A DNA stretch of 63,364 nucleotides from Alcanivorax sp. (GCF_002733835.1 NZ_NVWY01000034.1:1-63364); one strand, 5' to 3'. Positions 1-8,897 are shown, numbered from the stretch's first letter. Translations and numbers: made by a program. Notes: generated by a model not told the origin, from the sequence alone.

Positions 1-15
1 CTACCGTCTGTACCC

Positions 16-92
16 TTGGGTCAGATGCTCCTTTGGTCCCTCCACCCCGGCAAGTCCTGCATGGTTGCAGGAAGAGCATTCAAACATACAAG
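16..92 (+). repeat. 77-bp repeat, left copy (inverted copy at right end)
   Basis: Bases 16-92 are the exact reverse complement of 63288-63364, with all 77 positions identical on manual comparison. The repeat contains a perfect hairpin: TCCTGCA at 55-61, loop TGGT, TGCAGGA at 66-72. Its inner border, ending ATACAAG, abuts a REP hairpin directly. The right copy stops at the last base of the window, so the full repeat may be longer. No transposase lies beside either copy except the RAYT gene. It could be one member of a dispersed family at which a sequence assembly broke. Confidence 0.9.
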
Positions 93-111
93 CACCTCTC
101 GAGGTGCGAAC
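91..111 (+). repeat. REP hairpin, subfamily A, copy 1
   Basis: The hairpin has stem GCACCTC, loop TC and stem GAGGTGC, followed by GAAC. The usual GTAGGAG head is replaced by ATACAAG from the adjoining 77-bp repeat. It is the first of four subfamily-A copies around the RAYT gene. Confidence 0.8.
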
Positions 112-160
112 AGAAGCCTTTCCGCAACACCCACAGGTTTGGGCATAATTTATATGCCGG

Positions 161-189
161 GGTTCGCACCTCGAGAGGTGCTCCTACAG
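161..189 (-). repeat. REP hairpin, subfamily A, copy 2
   Basis: This copy lies in inverted orientation to copy 1. Read on the minus strand it has head GTAGGAG, stem CACCTC/GAGGTG with a TC loop, and tail CGAACC. With copy 1 it forms a convergent REP pair upstream of the RAYT gene, about 50 bp apart, as in BIME-type arrangements. Confidence 0.85.
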
Positions 190-244
190 GAAAATCAGAC
201 ATTGCTTATATTGTGTTGTGATGGGGCAGGTAAGCATGCTTGTC

Positions 245-688
245 ATGACAGCTATCTATCACGGATCGCGTCTGCGTCAGGGGCGATTTTCAGAGCAGGG
301 CCGGATTTACCATGTCACCACGGTGACCAAGGGTCGTTACCCCTATTTTTCCGACAGTCAGCTGGCCAGTCTGGTATGCCGCACGCTGCTCTGGAGCGAC
401 CTGTCTGGCGCGACAACAACGCTTTGTTATGCGCTGATGCCGGACCATTTGCATTGGTTGTTCCAGCTTGGGGAAGGCCAATCGCTACCCGGGGTGATGT
501 TACGGGTGAAAGGCCGAAGTGGACGGCTTTGTGGCGCCTCTCTCTGGCAGCGGGGTTACCACGATCATGCGGTTCGCAAAGAAGAAAATATTCGGGATAT
601 TGCGCGGTATATCGTCGCAAATCCTTTGCGGGCTGGCCTTGTGCGTTCGCTAAAAGATTACCCGTACTGGAACGCCGTCTGGCTATAG
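245..688 (+). CDS. REP-associated tyrosine transposase (RAYT, IS200/IS605-like)
   Basis: This is a 147-residue single-domain Y1 transposase-like protein. The HUH metal-binding motif lies in MPDHLHWL (His68, His70). The likely nucleophile is Tyr122 in RYIVANPLRAGL, and a WQRGYHDHA segment typical of RAYTs lies near residues 101-109. Family knowledge: RAYTs bind and cleave REP hairpins as single strands and are thought to have spread them. Two REP hairpins lie upstream and two downstream, inverted within each pair, which supports the call. The start at 245 is chosen because homologues begin shortly before the RLRQGRFSE-like segment; in-frame starts at 218, 221 and 236 are possible, and no strong Shine-Dalgarno is seen. 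The gene looks intact. Confidence 0.85.
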   Translation: MTAIYHGSRLRQGRFSEQGRIYHVTTVTKGRYPYFSDSQLASLVCRTLLWSDLSGATTTLCYALMPDHLHWLFQLGEGQSLPGVMLRVKGRSGRLCGASLWQRGYHDHAVRKEENIRDIARYIVANPLRAGLVRSLKDYPYWNAVWL

Positions 689-693
689 CCCCC

Positions 694-720
694 GGTAGGA
701 GCACCTCTCGAGGTGCGAAC
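694..720 (+). repeat. REP hairpin, subfamily A, copy 3
   Basis: It has head GTAGGAG, stem CACCTC/GAGGTG with loop TC, and tail CGAAC. It begins 5 bp after the RAYT stop codon. Confidence 0.85.
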
Positions 721-826
721 CGCGCTTTGCGCGGAAATCGTCCGCAGGACGATCAGGAATATCAACACTCGACAGGTTTCAGAAAAGATAGGCGAGCAAC
801 GTAAGCGTTGTCGTCTCGCTTCGCTC

Positions 827-855
827 GGTTCGCACCTCGAGAGGTGCTCCTACAG
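827..855 (-). repeat. REP hairpin, subfamily A, copy 4
   Basis: This is an inverted partner of copy 3, with the same head, stem and tail read on the minus strand. It ends 4 bp from the stop codon of the PepSY gene, so it could also act at the 3' end of that transcript. Confidence 0.85.
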
Positions 856-859
856 GTGC

Positions 860-2119
860 TTATTGGTAGGTGGCGGAGTTCAAGGCCATTTCCTGTTTAC
901 GCTTTCTGCTGGCCACCCTCGCCTTGCGTTTCTTCCACCAGATTACCAGGCCGGTGATGGAGAGCATGGCCACGGCGATGCCCATGATCGACACGATGAT
1001 GCGGCCGGGCAGGCCGGCAATACGGCCGGAGTGAAGCGGGAATTGCAGTTGGTTGAAGACATCGGCGGCGGTGCCTTCCCAGGGCACTTCGTCACCGATC
1101 AAGTCCGCGCTCTTGCCATCATAGTAGAGGCTTTTCACCTTCATGCCGCCGCTGTCGTGGTCTTCACCCGGGTAGTAGAAACGCACGCCGAAGACTGCGA
1201 AATTGTCGCTATAGAAGGTATCGCCGATGGGCTCTTTCCAGCCGCGGTTGTCTGCTTCGGTGCGGGCTTTTGCAAATAATTCAGGCCAGCTTACCTGGGG
1301 CTCTACCGGATCATGCAAGGCGGTGGGTGTGCGTGTTTCAAACGGCCCGGGGGTGGTTTCTGACACCATGGACATGACCGGGTAAAAAATTTCCCGGTAC
1401 AGGTTCAGGGAGAAAGAGGTAAAGGCCAGCATCAGCAGTAGCCCGAACACCCACAGCCCCACGGCCCGGTGTAGATCGAAGTTCAGTTTGTAGGCGCCCG
1501 CGCCACGACGAATCATCCAGGCCGGTTTCCAGCGTTGCATCCAGCTCTTGCCGCCGGGCTTTTGTACGCGGCGTTTGCGCGGCAGGGTCAGCGCCATGGC
1601 GATAAAGGTATCGAACAGCCAGACCATGGCGGCGGCCCCCATCAACCAGATGCCCCAGCGATCAATGCCCTTCCATTCCGGCAGGTGCAGGGTGAAGTGC
1701 AGCTTGTAAAGGAACGACATCAGGTGCTCCGGGTGCAGGGAGATTTTCCCCCACTCGCGCTTGCCGACAATCTCGCCGGTGACCGGGTCCACGAAGGCGT
1801 GGTCGTAACCCAGTTCATAACGCCGGCCGGTATCCGGGTTCACTTTGGCATCCACCCAGATTTCCGCGTTATGGCCGGGTTCGGCTTCCAGGCCAAAGAA
1901 GCTGGCACGCACCCGGGGATCGGCGTCTTCCACATGGCGCACCAGCTCGAGCATGGGCAGTGGTTCGCCCTGACTCTGGCTTTTAAACAGGTGGGGGTTG
2001 AGCCACTCGTCCAGCTCGTGGTCCCAGGAAATCAGTGCCCCGGTCAGACCGGCAATAATCAGGAAAACGGCAATGAAAAGGCCGAACCAGCGATGAAGCA
2101 GAACCAGAAATGCGCGCAT
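860..2119 (-). CDS. PepSY-associated transmembrane protein
   Basis: The 419-residue inner-membrane protein begins with a hydrophobic segment, LLHRWFGLFIAVFLIIAGLT, typical of PepSY-TM proteins linked to siderophore systems. Further membrane segments lie near residues 180-200, 245-270 and 380-400, and the C-terminus is basic and cytoplasmic. Family knowledge: such proteins often accompany TonB-dependent receptors and are proposed to reduce ferric siderophores. The start at 2119 places the first helix at the N-terminus; an in-frame ATG at 2161 would add 14 residues and sit right beside a Fur-like box. The HPP gene lies upstream on the same strand. Iron control is an inference from the box. Confidence 0.8.
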   Translation of the reverse strand: MRAFLVLLHRWFGLFIAVFLIIAGLTGALISWDHELDEWLNPHLFKSQSQGEPLPMLELVRHVEDADPRVRASFFGLEAEPGHNAEIWVDAKVNPDTGRRYELGYDHAFVDPVTGEIVGKREWGKISLHPEHLMSFLYKLHFTLHLPEWKGIDRWGIWLMGAAAMVWLFDTFIAMALTLPRKRRVQKPGGKSWMQRWKPAWMIRRGAGAYKLNFDLHRAVGLWVFGLLLMLAFTSFSLNLYREIFYPVMSMVSETTPGPFETRTPTALHDPVEPQVSWPELFAKARTEADNRGWKEPIGDTFYSDNFAVFGVRFYYPGEDHDSGGMKVKSLYYDGKSADLIGDEVPWEGTAADVFNQLQFPLHSGRIAGLPGRIIVSIMGIAVAMLSITGLVIWWKKRKARVASRKRKQEMALNSATYQ

Positions 2120-2164
2120 GGGAAATCCAACCGGGGCTGACAATGCGGCGCAGCCTAGCATAAA

Positions 2165-2185
2165 AAGGAATCATTCTCATTACAG
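2165..2185 (-). promoter_or_regulatory. Fur-box-like operator
   Basis: On the minus strand the sequence reads TAATGAGAATGATTCC, close to tandem NATWAT hexamers of the Fur consensus. It lies 45-65 bp upstream of the PepSY start chosen here. This predicts repression of the PepSY gene by Fur-Fe(II). Confidence 0.65.
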
Positions 2186-2195
2186 AATGTGTTGA

Positions 2196-2798
2196 TCAGA
2201 CGCCCGGTTGGCGGGGGGCCCATAGCGGGTAGCGAATGCCGGCCAGTCGATTGATCACGAAGGCCTGGCCCACCAGCAGGGCCACCGCGCTGAGCAACAC
2301 CGGCAGCTGCTGCAGTTCGTGCATCAATCCCAGTGACACAATCAGCGCGGTGGCGCCGGCGGGCGGGTGGGCGACCCGGAACAGAATCATCAGTGCGCTG
2401 GTGAGCCCCAGCGACAGGCCGGCAGCGGCCACCCGTGACCATTCAACGCCGGTGATAAAGGCGGCCGGGGCATCGTGCAGGCCGCATAACCACAGTGATG
2501 CCCACCCACACAGGGCGCCAATCAGATGACCGCTGAGTACATTGCGAGGGGAAGCTGCTTCCGCCAGGGGCAGGTGGAACAGCAGGAAGGCCGTCGCACC
2601 CAGTGAGGGAAAGATAAACGCCTGCTGGGTCACCAGCGCCACACTGGCGATCAGCGCAATGCTGAGGCCGCCGTTGACCAGGTTGAACAGCGCCAGCACG
2701 ACGCGGGGATTAAAGCGCTCACTCATGGTTTCCAGATGCAGCTGCCGCAACAGTCCACCGACCAGTTGTTGGCGGAGCTGATCACTTTCCTTACTCAT
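2196..2798 (-). CDS. HPP family integral membrane protein
   Basis: The protein has 200 residues and at least four hydrophobic segments. It carries the HPPAGATAL motif that defines the HPP family. The role of the family is poorly established; some members are linked to nitrite transport in plastids and cyanobacteria. The start at 2798 (MSKESDQLRQQ) is preferred over an upstream in-frame ATG at 2975, which would add a basic, non-membrane extension without family support. The PepSY gene follows 76 bp downstream, with the Fur-like box in between. Confidence 0.75.
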   Translation of the reverse strand: MSKESDQLRQQLVGGLLRQLHLETMSERFNPRVVLALFNLVNGGLSIALIASVALVTQQAFIFPSLGATAFLLFHLPLAEAASPRNVLSGHLIGALCGWASLWLCGLHDAPAAFITGVEWSRVAAAGLSLGLTSALMILFRVAHPPAGATALIVSLGLMHELQQLPVLLSAVALLVGQAFVINRLAGIRYPLWAPRQPGV

Positions 2799-2994
2799 GG
2801 TGCGCACTAATCCGGGGCAGAAAAAGAGCGCGCATACTAAGGCCTTGCGGCCGTTTGGGCAATTATGGTGCATTTTTTGCGACAAGCGGGTGTGGCGGAT
2901 AGCGGGCGGCTTCATCAAGGTGTGGCAACGGTTTTTTAACAACGCAGGCCAGGCAAATCCGCTAGCATGAGCCAAGACAAAAAAGGAGATCGGT

Positions 2995-4758
2995 GTGGAC
3001 GGATTTTTCTCGCAGGCGCTGGTGTTGCTGGGGGCGACACTGGTGTTGTTGCCGTTGTTTCAGCGGCTGGGGCTGGGCAGCATCCTTGGCTACCTGGCGG
3101 CCGGTATCGCAGTAGGGCCGCTGGGGTTTGGCCTGGTCAGTGGCGGTAACGATGTGCTGCATTTTGCCGAGCTGGGGGTGGTGCTGATGCTGTTTCTGGT
3201 GGGGCTGGAACTGGCCCCCCAGCAGCTGTGGGCGCAGCGTCGCCGCCTGGTGGGGCTGGGTGCCAGCCAGATGGTATTCAGCGCGCTGTTGTTGGCTGGC
3301 GGGTTTTGGCTGGTGGGTTTCAGCACCAACCAGAGTCTGGCCATCGGCGCGACGCTGGCGCTGTCGTCCACGGCCTTTGTAGTGCAGATGCTGGTGGAGA
3401 ACAATCAGCTGGGTACCCCGCAGGGCCGCTCCGCGTTTTCCATTTTGCTGTTTCAGGATCTGGCGGTGATTCCCATCTTGCTGCTGTTGCCGGTGTTGGC
3501 TGGCGCCCAGGCCGGGGAAGGTAGTCCGCAATTGCTGGCGGGCCTGGCGGCACTGGTGGCCATGGTGCTGGCGGGCAAGTATGCGCTGAACCCCTGGCTG
3601 GGCTGGCTGGCCAAGCTGCGCAACCGGGAGTTGATGACCGCCAGTGCGTTGATGCTGGTGCTGGGGTCTGCGGCGTTGATGGAACACCTGGGCCTGTCCA
3701 TGGGGCTGGGTGCATTTGTCGCGGGTGTGTTGCTGGCCAACTCGCCCTACCGGGAACAATTGGAAACCGACATTCAGCCCTTCAAGGGGCTGCTGCTGGG
3801 GCTGTTCTTCCTGGCGATCGGCATGACCATGGACCTGCGTTTGCTGTTGGACCACCCGGGTAATATTGCCCTCTTCCTGGTGATGCTGCTGGGCCTGAAG
3901 GCGCTGGTGCTGATAGTGATCAGCCGCCTGCGCGGTGGTGAGTGGCGCAGTACCTTCATGTTCGGCATTTTGCTCAGCCAGGGCGGGGAGTTCGCCTTTG
4001 TGCTGCTGACCCAGGCGCAAACATTGAACCTGCTCGACCCGGCCATCGCCGGGCAGCTCAATCTGGTGGTGGCATTGTCCATGGCGTGCACACCGTTATT
4101 GCTGAAGCTGATGGCGATGTTGTGGCCCAAGGCGAGTAGCAAGGGGCCACGCAAGGATCTGGAAGAAGAAAGCATGCCTGCGCACCACCCCCAGGTGGTG
4201 ATTGCCGGGCTTGGCCGCTTCGGGCAGATCACCGCGCGGATTCTGGTGGGGCGCCAGATTCCCTTCACCGCACTGGATTCCGACCCGGATGAAATCGATA
4301 TGCTGCGGCGCTACGGCAACGACGTGTACTTTGGCGATGTAACCCGGCTCGATCTATTGCACAACGCGGGCCTGGAGCATGCCAAGGTGCTGGTGCTGGC
4401 GGTGGACGATGTGGACGCCTCCCTGAAAGCCGCCGAACTGGTACGCCACCACTTTCCCAACGTGACCATCGTGGCTCGCGCCCGCGACCGCTATCACGCT
4501 TACAAGCTACATGCCCTGGGCGTGGATCAAGTGATTCGGGAAAGCTTTGAATCTGCCCTGCTCAGTGCCCGCCTGACGTTGATGCAGCTGGGCGTTCCCG
4601 AATCCACCGCCATTGATCTGGTACGCAGCTTCCGGGATCTGGATGAGCGCCTGCTGCTGGAACAGATTGAGCATCGTGCCGATGTGGACATGCTGGTGGA
4701 AACCAATGCCAAAGGCCGGGCGGAATTGCAGTCGTTGCTGTCGGAGGGAAAGCCGTAG
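2995..4758 (+). CDS. CPA2-family K+/H+ antiporter with TrkA-N (RCK) domain, KefB/KefC-like
   Basis: The 587-residue protein has about twelve membrane helices in residues 1-380 and a cytoplasmic NAD-binding TrkA-N domain from about residue 400 (VVIAGLGRFGQI, a GxGxxG fold). It would exchange K+ for H+ at the inner membrane and protect against electrophiles or acid stress. The N-terminal region closely resembles the KefB/KefC pattern (LGYLAAGIAVGP, HFAELGVVLMLFLVGLEL). Translation starts at GTG 2995 behind a clear AAGGAG at 2981-2987. No separate KefF/KefG-type ancillary gene is adjacent, so regulation by a partner is unknown. Confidence 0.88.
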   Translation: MDGFFSQALVLLGATLVLLPLFQRLGLGSILGYLAAGIAVGPLGFGLVSGGNDVLHFAELGVVLMLFLVGLELAPQQLWAQRRRLVGLGASQMVFSALLLAGGFWLVGFSTNQSLAIGATLALSSTAFVVQMLVENNQLGTPQGRSAFSILLFQDLAVIPILLLLPVLAGAQAGEGSPQLLAGLAALVAMVLAGKYALNPWLGWLAKLRNRELMTASALMLVLGSAALMEHLGLSMGLGAFVAGVLLANSPYREQLETDIQPFKGLLLGLFFLAIGMTMDLRLLLDHPGNIALFLVMLLGLKALVLIVISRLRGGEWRSTFMFGILLSQGGEFAFVLLTQAQTLNLLDPAIAGQLNLVVALSMACTPLLLKLMAMLWPKASSKGPRKDLEEESMPAHHPQVVIAGLGRFGQITARILVGRQIPFTALDSDPDEIDMLRRYGNDVYFGDVTRLDLLHNAGLEHAKVLVLAVDDVDASLKAAELVRHHFPNVTIVARARDRYHAYKLHALGVDQVIRESFESALLSARLTLMQLGVPESTAIDLVRSFRDLDERLLLEQIEHRADVDMLVETNAKGRAELQSLLSEGKP

Positions 4759-4778
4759 CGGTGTCATACAGCAATCAG

Positions 4779-4797
4779 TATTGAGAATAGTTTGCAT
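4779..4797 (+). promoter_or_regulatory. Possible Fur box upstream of siderophore receptor
   Basis: TATTGAGAATAGTTTGCAT shows partial match to the Fur consensus, with best agreement in TTGAGAATAG. It lies about 115 bp upstream of the receptor start. The match is weaker than the one at 2165-2185. Confidence 0.45.
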
Positions 4798-4909
4798 CTG
4801 CATTACTATCCCGGCCCAAGTTTCCGGTCTGCCGCGCTGACGAAAGGGACGTTATTGGCGGCAAGGCTCCGAAGGCCGGGGGATCGCAGAATTAGCCACA
4901 GGCACTACC

Positions 4910-7042
4910 ATGATCATCTATGCTCGCGTTTTGAGTCGCTCTCTGGCGGCTTCCCTGCTGCTGTGTCCGCTGGTCTCCACGGCCGCGCAGACTGATACCG
5001 ACAACAGTGTCCACGAAATTCCTGAAGTGACGGTCAACGCTGAAAGCAACCAGGGTACCCTGGCAGATACCTCGGAGAGCTACGCCCCGAAAACCCCGGT
5101 GAGTGCGCCCACCGGCCTGGCGCTGACCCGCCGGGAAACACCCCAGTCGGTGTCGATGGTAACGCGGACGCTGATGGATGATTTCCAGATCGTCTCAGTC
5201 AGCGAAGCGCTGGCGGCCGCGCCGGGTGTGGTGGTGGACCAGGTGGAAACCGACCGGGTGTATTACAACGCCCGGGGTTTTGAAATCACCAACTACCAGT
5301 ACGATGGCCTGGGCATGCCGCTGCCCTATGAAATCGTCAACGGTGATGTGGATACCAGCCTGTTTGAGCGGGTGGAAATCGTGCGCGGTTCCAATGGTCT
5401 GATGACCGGGTTGGGAAACCCGTCCGCCACCGTCAACTACGTGCGCAAGCGCCCTACCCTGGATAATCACACGACGCTTTCTGCCAGTTACGGTTCCTGG
5501 GATAACCGCCGCATGGAAGTGGACACTTCCGGCAGCCTGACCGAGAACGGCCGAGTACGTGGGCGCATGGTTGGCGCCTATCAGGATCGCAATTCCTACC
5601 TGGATCGTTACGAGAATGAGCGCGGCGTCTTCTATGGCGTGGTGGAAGCCGACCTCACCGACTCCACCCTGTTCACGCTGGGCTACAGCTACCAGAACAG
5701 CAACGCGGACAGCCCCATGTGGGGGTCGCTGCCCCTGTTCTACTCCGATGGCTCTCCCACTGACTACGACGTGGAAACCAGCACCGCAGCGGATTGGGCG
5801 TACTGGGACAGCAACACCGAATCCGTATTCGCCGAACTGCAGCAGCGTTTCGATAACGGTTGGGAAGCCAATGCGGTGTACACCTACCGCAAAATGGAAG
5901 GTGAATCCGAACTGTTCTACGTCTACGGCACCCCGAACAAGGACGAAACCGGCCTGTTCGCCTACCCCAGCTACTATGAAGACAAGGTCACCGAGCGTGT
6001 GTTCGACTTGTATGCTCGCGGCCCGTTTGAAGTGGGCGGCCGTGTTCACGAAATGGTCGTTGGGGCTAACTATGCGAAAGGCCGCATTGAGGAAACCTCA
6101 AACTATGGCCGGGGTATTGGTACACCGCTGACCCCGGATCAGGCTTTTGGTGGCAGTTACCCCAAGCCGCCCTTCGATGCCTCTATTGACGGCAGCAAGT
6201 GGGATGATCGCTACCGCAGTGCCTACCTGGCAACTCGTCTGAGCCTGGCCGACCCGCTGACCCTGATTGGCGGCGCACGCTATGTAGACGTAACTAGCGA
6301 AGGGGAAGGCTACGGTACCAGCAAGGATGCCAGCGCCAGCGAAACCGTGCCCTATGTGGGCCTGATTTATGATTTGACCGATGTGCATTCCGTTTACGGC
6401 AGTTACACCAAAATCTTCAACCCGCAGACCGAAGAAGATATCACTGGCCAACGGCTGGAGCCGGTGACCGGCGAAACCCAGGAACTGGGTCTGAAATCGG
6501 AATGGCAGGATGGCCGTATTTATACTGCGTTGATCGCCTTCCGTACGGATCAGGAAAATCTGGCGGACCCTGCCGGCATGATCGGCCCGGACACCTACTA
6601 CGGTGGTGTGGACGTGGAAAGCTTCGGCTATGAAGGGGAAATCAGCGGTGAAATTCTACCCGGCTGGCAATTGGCTGGTGGCTACACTTGGCTGGAAATT
6701 GAAGACCAGGACGGCGATGAAATCCGCAACTACACCCCGCGGGAAATCTTCCGCCTGTCCACGACCTACCGCCCTGCGGCTATTCAGAAACTGAAAACCG
6801 GTGTGCAGGTCAGCTGGCAGGACAGCATTTACCGGGGCGGCACCGGCGGTGTACCGAAAACTACCCAGGACAGCTATGCGCTGGTGAACCTGATGGCCAG
6901 CTATGACTGGACCAAACACCTGACCACCACCCTGAACGTGAACAACGTGACCGACGAAAAATACTATAACTCGCTGTATGTGGGGCAGGCTTTCTACGGT
7001 GCACCGCGTAGTGCCAATGTGCGGTTCGACTATAAATTTTGA
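4910..7042 (+). CDS. TonB-dependent siderophore receptor
   Basis: The 710-residue outer-membrane receptor has a signal peptide (residues 1 to about 26, ending VSTAAQ) and a TonB box-like PEVTVNA near residue 38. The plug domain spans about residues 65-210 (RETPQSVSMVTR, VEIVRGSNGLMTG). A 22-strand-type barrel ends in FDYKF with a terminal Phe. The pattern fits the FpvA/FhuE-like siderophore group rather than haem or B12 receptors; the substrate cannot be read from sequence. It lacks an N-terminal signalling extension of the FpvA type, so it is not a transducer. A possible Fur box and the nearby PepSY gene support an iron role. A strong terminator follows. Confidence 0.9.
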   Translation: MIIYARVLSRSLAASLLLCPLVSTAAQTDTDNSVHEIPEVTVNAESNQGTLADTSESYAPKTPVSAPTGLALTRRETPQSVSMVTRTLMDDFQIVSVSEALAAAPGVVVDQVETDRVYYNARGFEITNYQYDGLGMPLPYEIVNGDVDTSLFERVEIVRGSNGLMTGLGNPSATVNYVRKRPTLDNHTTLSASYGSWDNRRMEVDTSGSLTENGRVRGRMVGAYQDRNSYLDRYENERGVFYGVVEADLTDSTLFTLGYSYQNSNADSPMWGSLPLFYSDGSPTDYDVETSTAADWAYWDSNTESVFAELQQRFDNGWEANAVYTYRKMEGESELFYVYGTPNKDETGLFAYPSYYEDKVTERVFDLYARGPFEVGGRVHEMVVGANYAKGRIEETSNYGRGIGTPLTPDQAFGGSYPKPPFDASIDGSKWDDRYRSAYLATRLSLADPLTLIGGARYVDVTSEGEGYGTSKDASASETVPYVGLIYDLTDVHSVYGSYTKIFNPQTEEDITGQRLEPVTGETQELGLKSEWQDGRIYTALIAFRTDQENLADPAGMIGPDTYYGGVDVESFGYEGEISGEILPGWQLAGGYTWLEIEDQDGDEIRNYTPREIFRLSTTYRPAAIQKLKTGVQVSWQDSIYRGGTGGVPKTTQDSYALVNLMASYDWTKHLTTTLNVNNVTDEKYYNSLYVGQAFYGAPRSANVRFDYKF

Positions 7043-7106
7043 GAAGGCTGGGTGGGTGACGTCTACGGCTAACTCGCCCTGAGACAGCAAAAAAGCGCAA
7101 CCGTTT

Positions 7107-7147
7107 AACGCCGACGTCTGCACAAGCAAGGGCGTCGGCGTTTTTTT
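7107..7147 (+). terminator. Rho-independent terminator after receptor gene
   Basis: The stem is AACGCCGACG at 7107-7116 pairing with CGTCGGCGTT at 7133-7142, with a 16-nt loop, followed by a run of seven T residues. It is well placed 65 bp after the receptor stop. Confidence 0.9.
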
Positions 7148-7173
7148 ATGTCTGAAACGTTAATACAGAGAGA

Positions 7174-7247
7174 CGCGAGTGACGAGGTGCGAGGAACGAA
7201 AAGCAAATGCGATGGTGTTGTTCGCAACTCGTAACTCGCAACTCGTT
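7174..7247. repeat. Heptad-word inverted repeat, locus A
   Basis: The left arm 7174-7201 consists of four 7-nt words: CGCGAGT, GACGAGG, TGCGAGG, AACGAAA. The right arm 7220-7247, read on the minus strand, is AACGAGT, TGCGAGT, TACGAGT, TGCGAAC. The arms are separated by 18 nt. The right arm ends 7 nt from the SRPBCC stop codon. The word pattern NNCGAGT also occurs at locus D2 (37330). Confidence 0.8.
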
Positions 7248-7254
7248 ACTGGAA

Positions 7255-7674
7255 TTACAGTTTCAGCTTGTTCAGGCCCCGGCGAATGCCCTGTCCCAGG
7301 CCGGCTTTGATGATCGGGCCGATCAATGGCAGCTTGCCTTCAAACTCGATGGTGTAGTCCAGCTGGCTGCCGCCATTGGCCGCTTCGGAAAAGCGCATGA
7401 TGCCTTTATGGTGCTTCAGCGGGCTGCCCTTGGTGATGGTGTATTCGATGCGCTCGTTGGGGACCACCTTGGTGACGGTTTCTTCGAACGGCGGCGCCAC
7501 CAGAATCTGCATTTTCCGGGTGGAACCCACGCCGTTGGGGCTGTCCTGTCCGTCTTTAATGCGTTTGATCTTGGCTGGGGCAAAAATCAGCTCCAGGTTT
7601 TCGTGCACGCTGAGAAAGTCGAACAGCTTGTCCACGGAGAACGGAAACGTCTTGGAAATCTCGATGCGTTGCAT
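7255..7674 (-). CDS. SRPBCC-fold protein (polyketide cyclase/START-like)
   Basis: The 139-residue cytoplasmic protein begins IEISKTFPFSVDKLFDFL, the first strand and helix of the SRPBCC ligand-binding fold. It ends with a long C-terminal helix (IGPIIKAGLGQGIRRGLNKL). Family knowledge: these bind hydrophobic ligands or act as cyclases, but no specific ligand is evident. The start at 7674 is chosen because the fold begins there; the upstream in-frame extension to 7779 looks like untranslated sequence. Confidence 0.75.
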   Translation of the reverse strand: MQRIEISKTFPFSVDKLFDFLSVHENLELIFAPAKIKRIKDGQDSPNGVGSTRKMQILVAPPFEETVTKVVPNERIEYTITKGSPLKHHKGIMRFSEAANGGSQLDYTIEFEGKLPLIGPIIKAGLGQGIRRGLNKLKL

Positions 7675-7836
7675 GGCGGTTGCTCCCACTGGGGCCCGGC
7701 ACGCCGCCGGGAAAGAGTGACACTGCCTAGGTGGCAGTAAACAGGGTGTTGATTTTGACGGCTGGCCGTTTGCCCGCAAGGTTAATTTGGGCCATAGCGC
7801 AGCCCTCGGCAGTTGCTCCGACCGGGCTTGCGGTCA

Positions 7837-8868
7837 TCAGAACCCTTCAGCCAACCAGGCGGTCACCAAAGCGGCGCTGTCCTCACGGCAGCCGCCGGCA
7901 TTCTGCCCGGCCCACAGTGGCGAACAGTCACCACTACCCTGCGCTTCTGCGGCGGCGCGTAATGGCCCGATAGCGTTGCCCGCCAGCGGGAATGCTGGCG
8001 CCGCATCCGGGAAGCAGCTCAGCTCGCGCATCAGCCGATTGACCATGCCCCGGGCGGGGCGCCCGGAAAAAGCCGTGGTTAATGCGGTGTGTTGGGCCCG
8101 GTCGCTGTTCAGCCATTCTCGATGCACGGGTTTGGTGGTGGCTTCCGGACACAACAGGTAGGCCGTGCCCACTTGCACGGCGGTTGCGCCTAACGCCATG
8201 GCGGCCCGCACGCCGGCCGGGCTGGCAATGCCGCCGGCGGCGATCACCGGAATGGAGACGGCATCGGCCACCTGCGGCACCAGACTGAAGGTGCCCTGCT
8301 GGCGGCTCAGGTCATCACTGAGAAAATGGCCCCGGTGCCCACCCGCTTCCAGCCCCTGGGCAATCACCGCATCGGCGCCTTGTGCCTGGAGCCAGAGTGC
8401 CTCTTCAACCGTGGTAGCGCTGGACAGAACCGTGGCCCCGGTGGCTTTTACCCGGTCCAGCAGGCTGGCCTCCGGCAAGCCGTAATGAAAGCTCACCACC
8501 GCCGGTGGAAAGCGTGCCAGCACTTCGGCGCAGTCGGCATCAAACGGCTTGCGCGAAGGGCCTTCGGGAATCGCTGATGGATCGGCGCCGAACTCGTCAT
8601 AGTAAGGGAGCAGGGTTTCTGCCCAGCGTTGTTCGCCTTCCGGGTTGGGCGCCGGGGAATCGTGGCAGAAAAAATTCACGTTCCAGGGATTGTTGGTGGC
8701 GGCGCTCAGTTGCGTCAGCTGCTGCTCCAGACCAGCGGCATCGAGCATCCCGGCGGGCACGGATCCCAGCCCTCCGGCCTCACACACCGCTGCGGCCAGA
8801 CGCCAGTCTTGCACCCCGGCCATGGGCGCCTGGATCAGTGGTAGAGAGGTGTTGAACAGAGATCGCAT
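7837..8868 (-). CDS. Nitronate monooxygenase (2-nitropropane dioxygenase family)
   Basis: The 343-residue FMN-dependent TIM-barrel enzyme oxidises nitronates such as propionate 3-nitronate. The N-terminal PLIQAPMAGV, the mid-region GLEAGGHRGHF (flavin phosphate binding) and IPVIAAGGIASPAGVRAAMALGA near residues 210-235 are hallmark segments. The length is normal. It stands 29 bp downstream of the AAA ATPase gene on the same strand and may be cotranscribed with it. Its natural role is probably detoxification. Confidence 0.88.
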   Translation of the reverse strand: MRSLFNTSLPLIQAPMAGVQDWRLAAAVCEAGGLGSVPAGMLDAAGLEQQLTQLSAATNNPWNVNFFCHDSPAPNPEGEQRWAETLLPYYDEFGADPSAIPEGPSRKPFDADCAEVLARFPPAVVSFHYGLPEASLLDRVKATGATVLSSATTVEEALWLQAQGADAVIAQGLEAGGHRGHFLSDDLSRQQGTFSLVPQVADAVSIPVIAAGGIASPAGVRAAMALGATAVQVGTAYLLCPEATTKPVHREWLNSDRAQHTALTTAFSGRPARGMVNRLMRELSCFPDAAPAFPLAGNAIGPLRAAAEAQGSGDCSPLWAGQNAGGCREDSAALVTAWLAEGF

Positions 8869-8897
8869 AAAATATTCCAGGTCGGCAGGAAAAAGGG

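Noticed and set aside
16..804. 262-codon plus-strand frame running through the RAYT region
   Set aside because: It crosses REP hairpins and the RAYT gene in another frame. RAYT has the HUH motif and catalytic Tyr, while this frame has neither.
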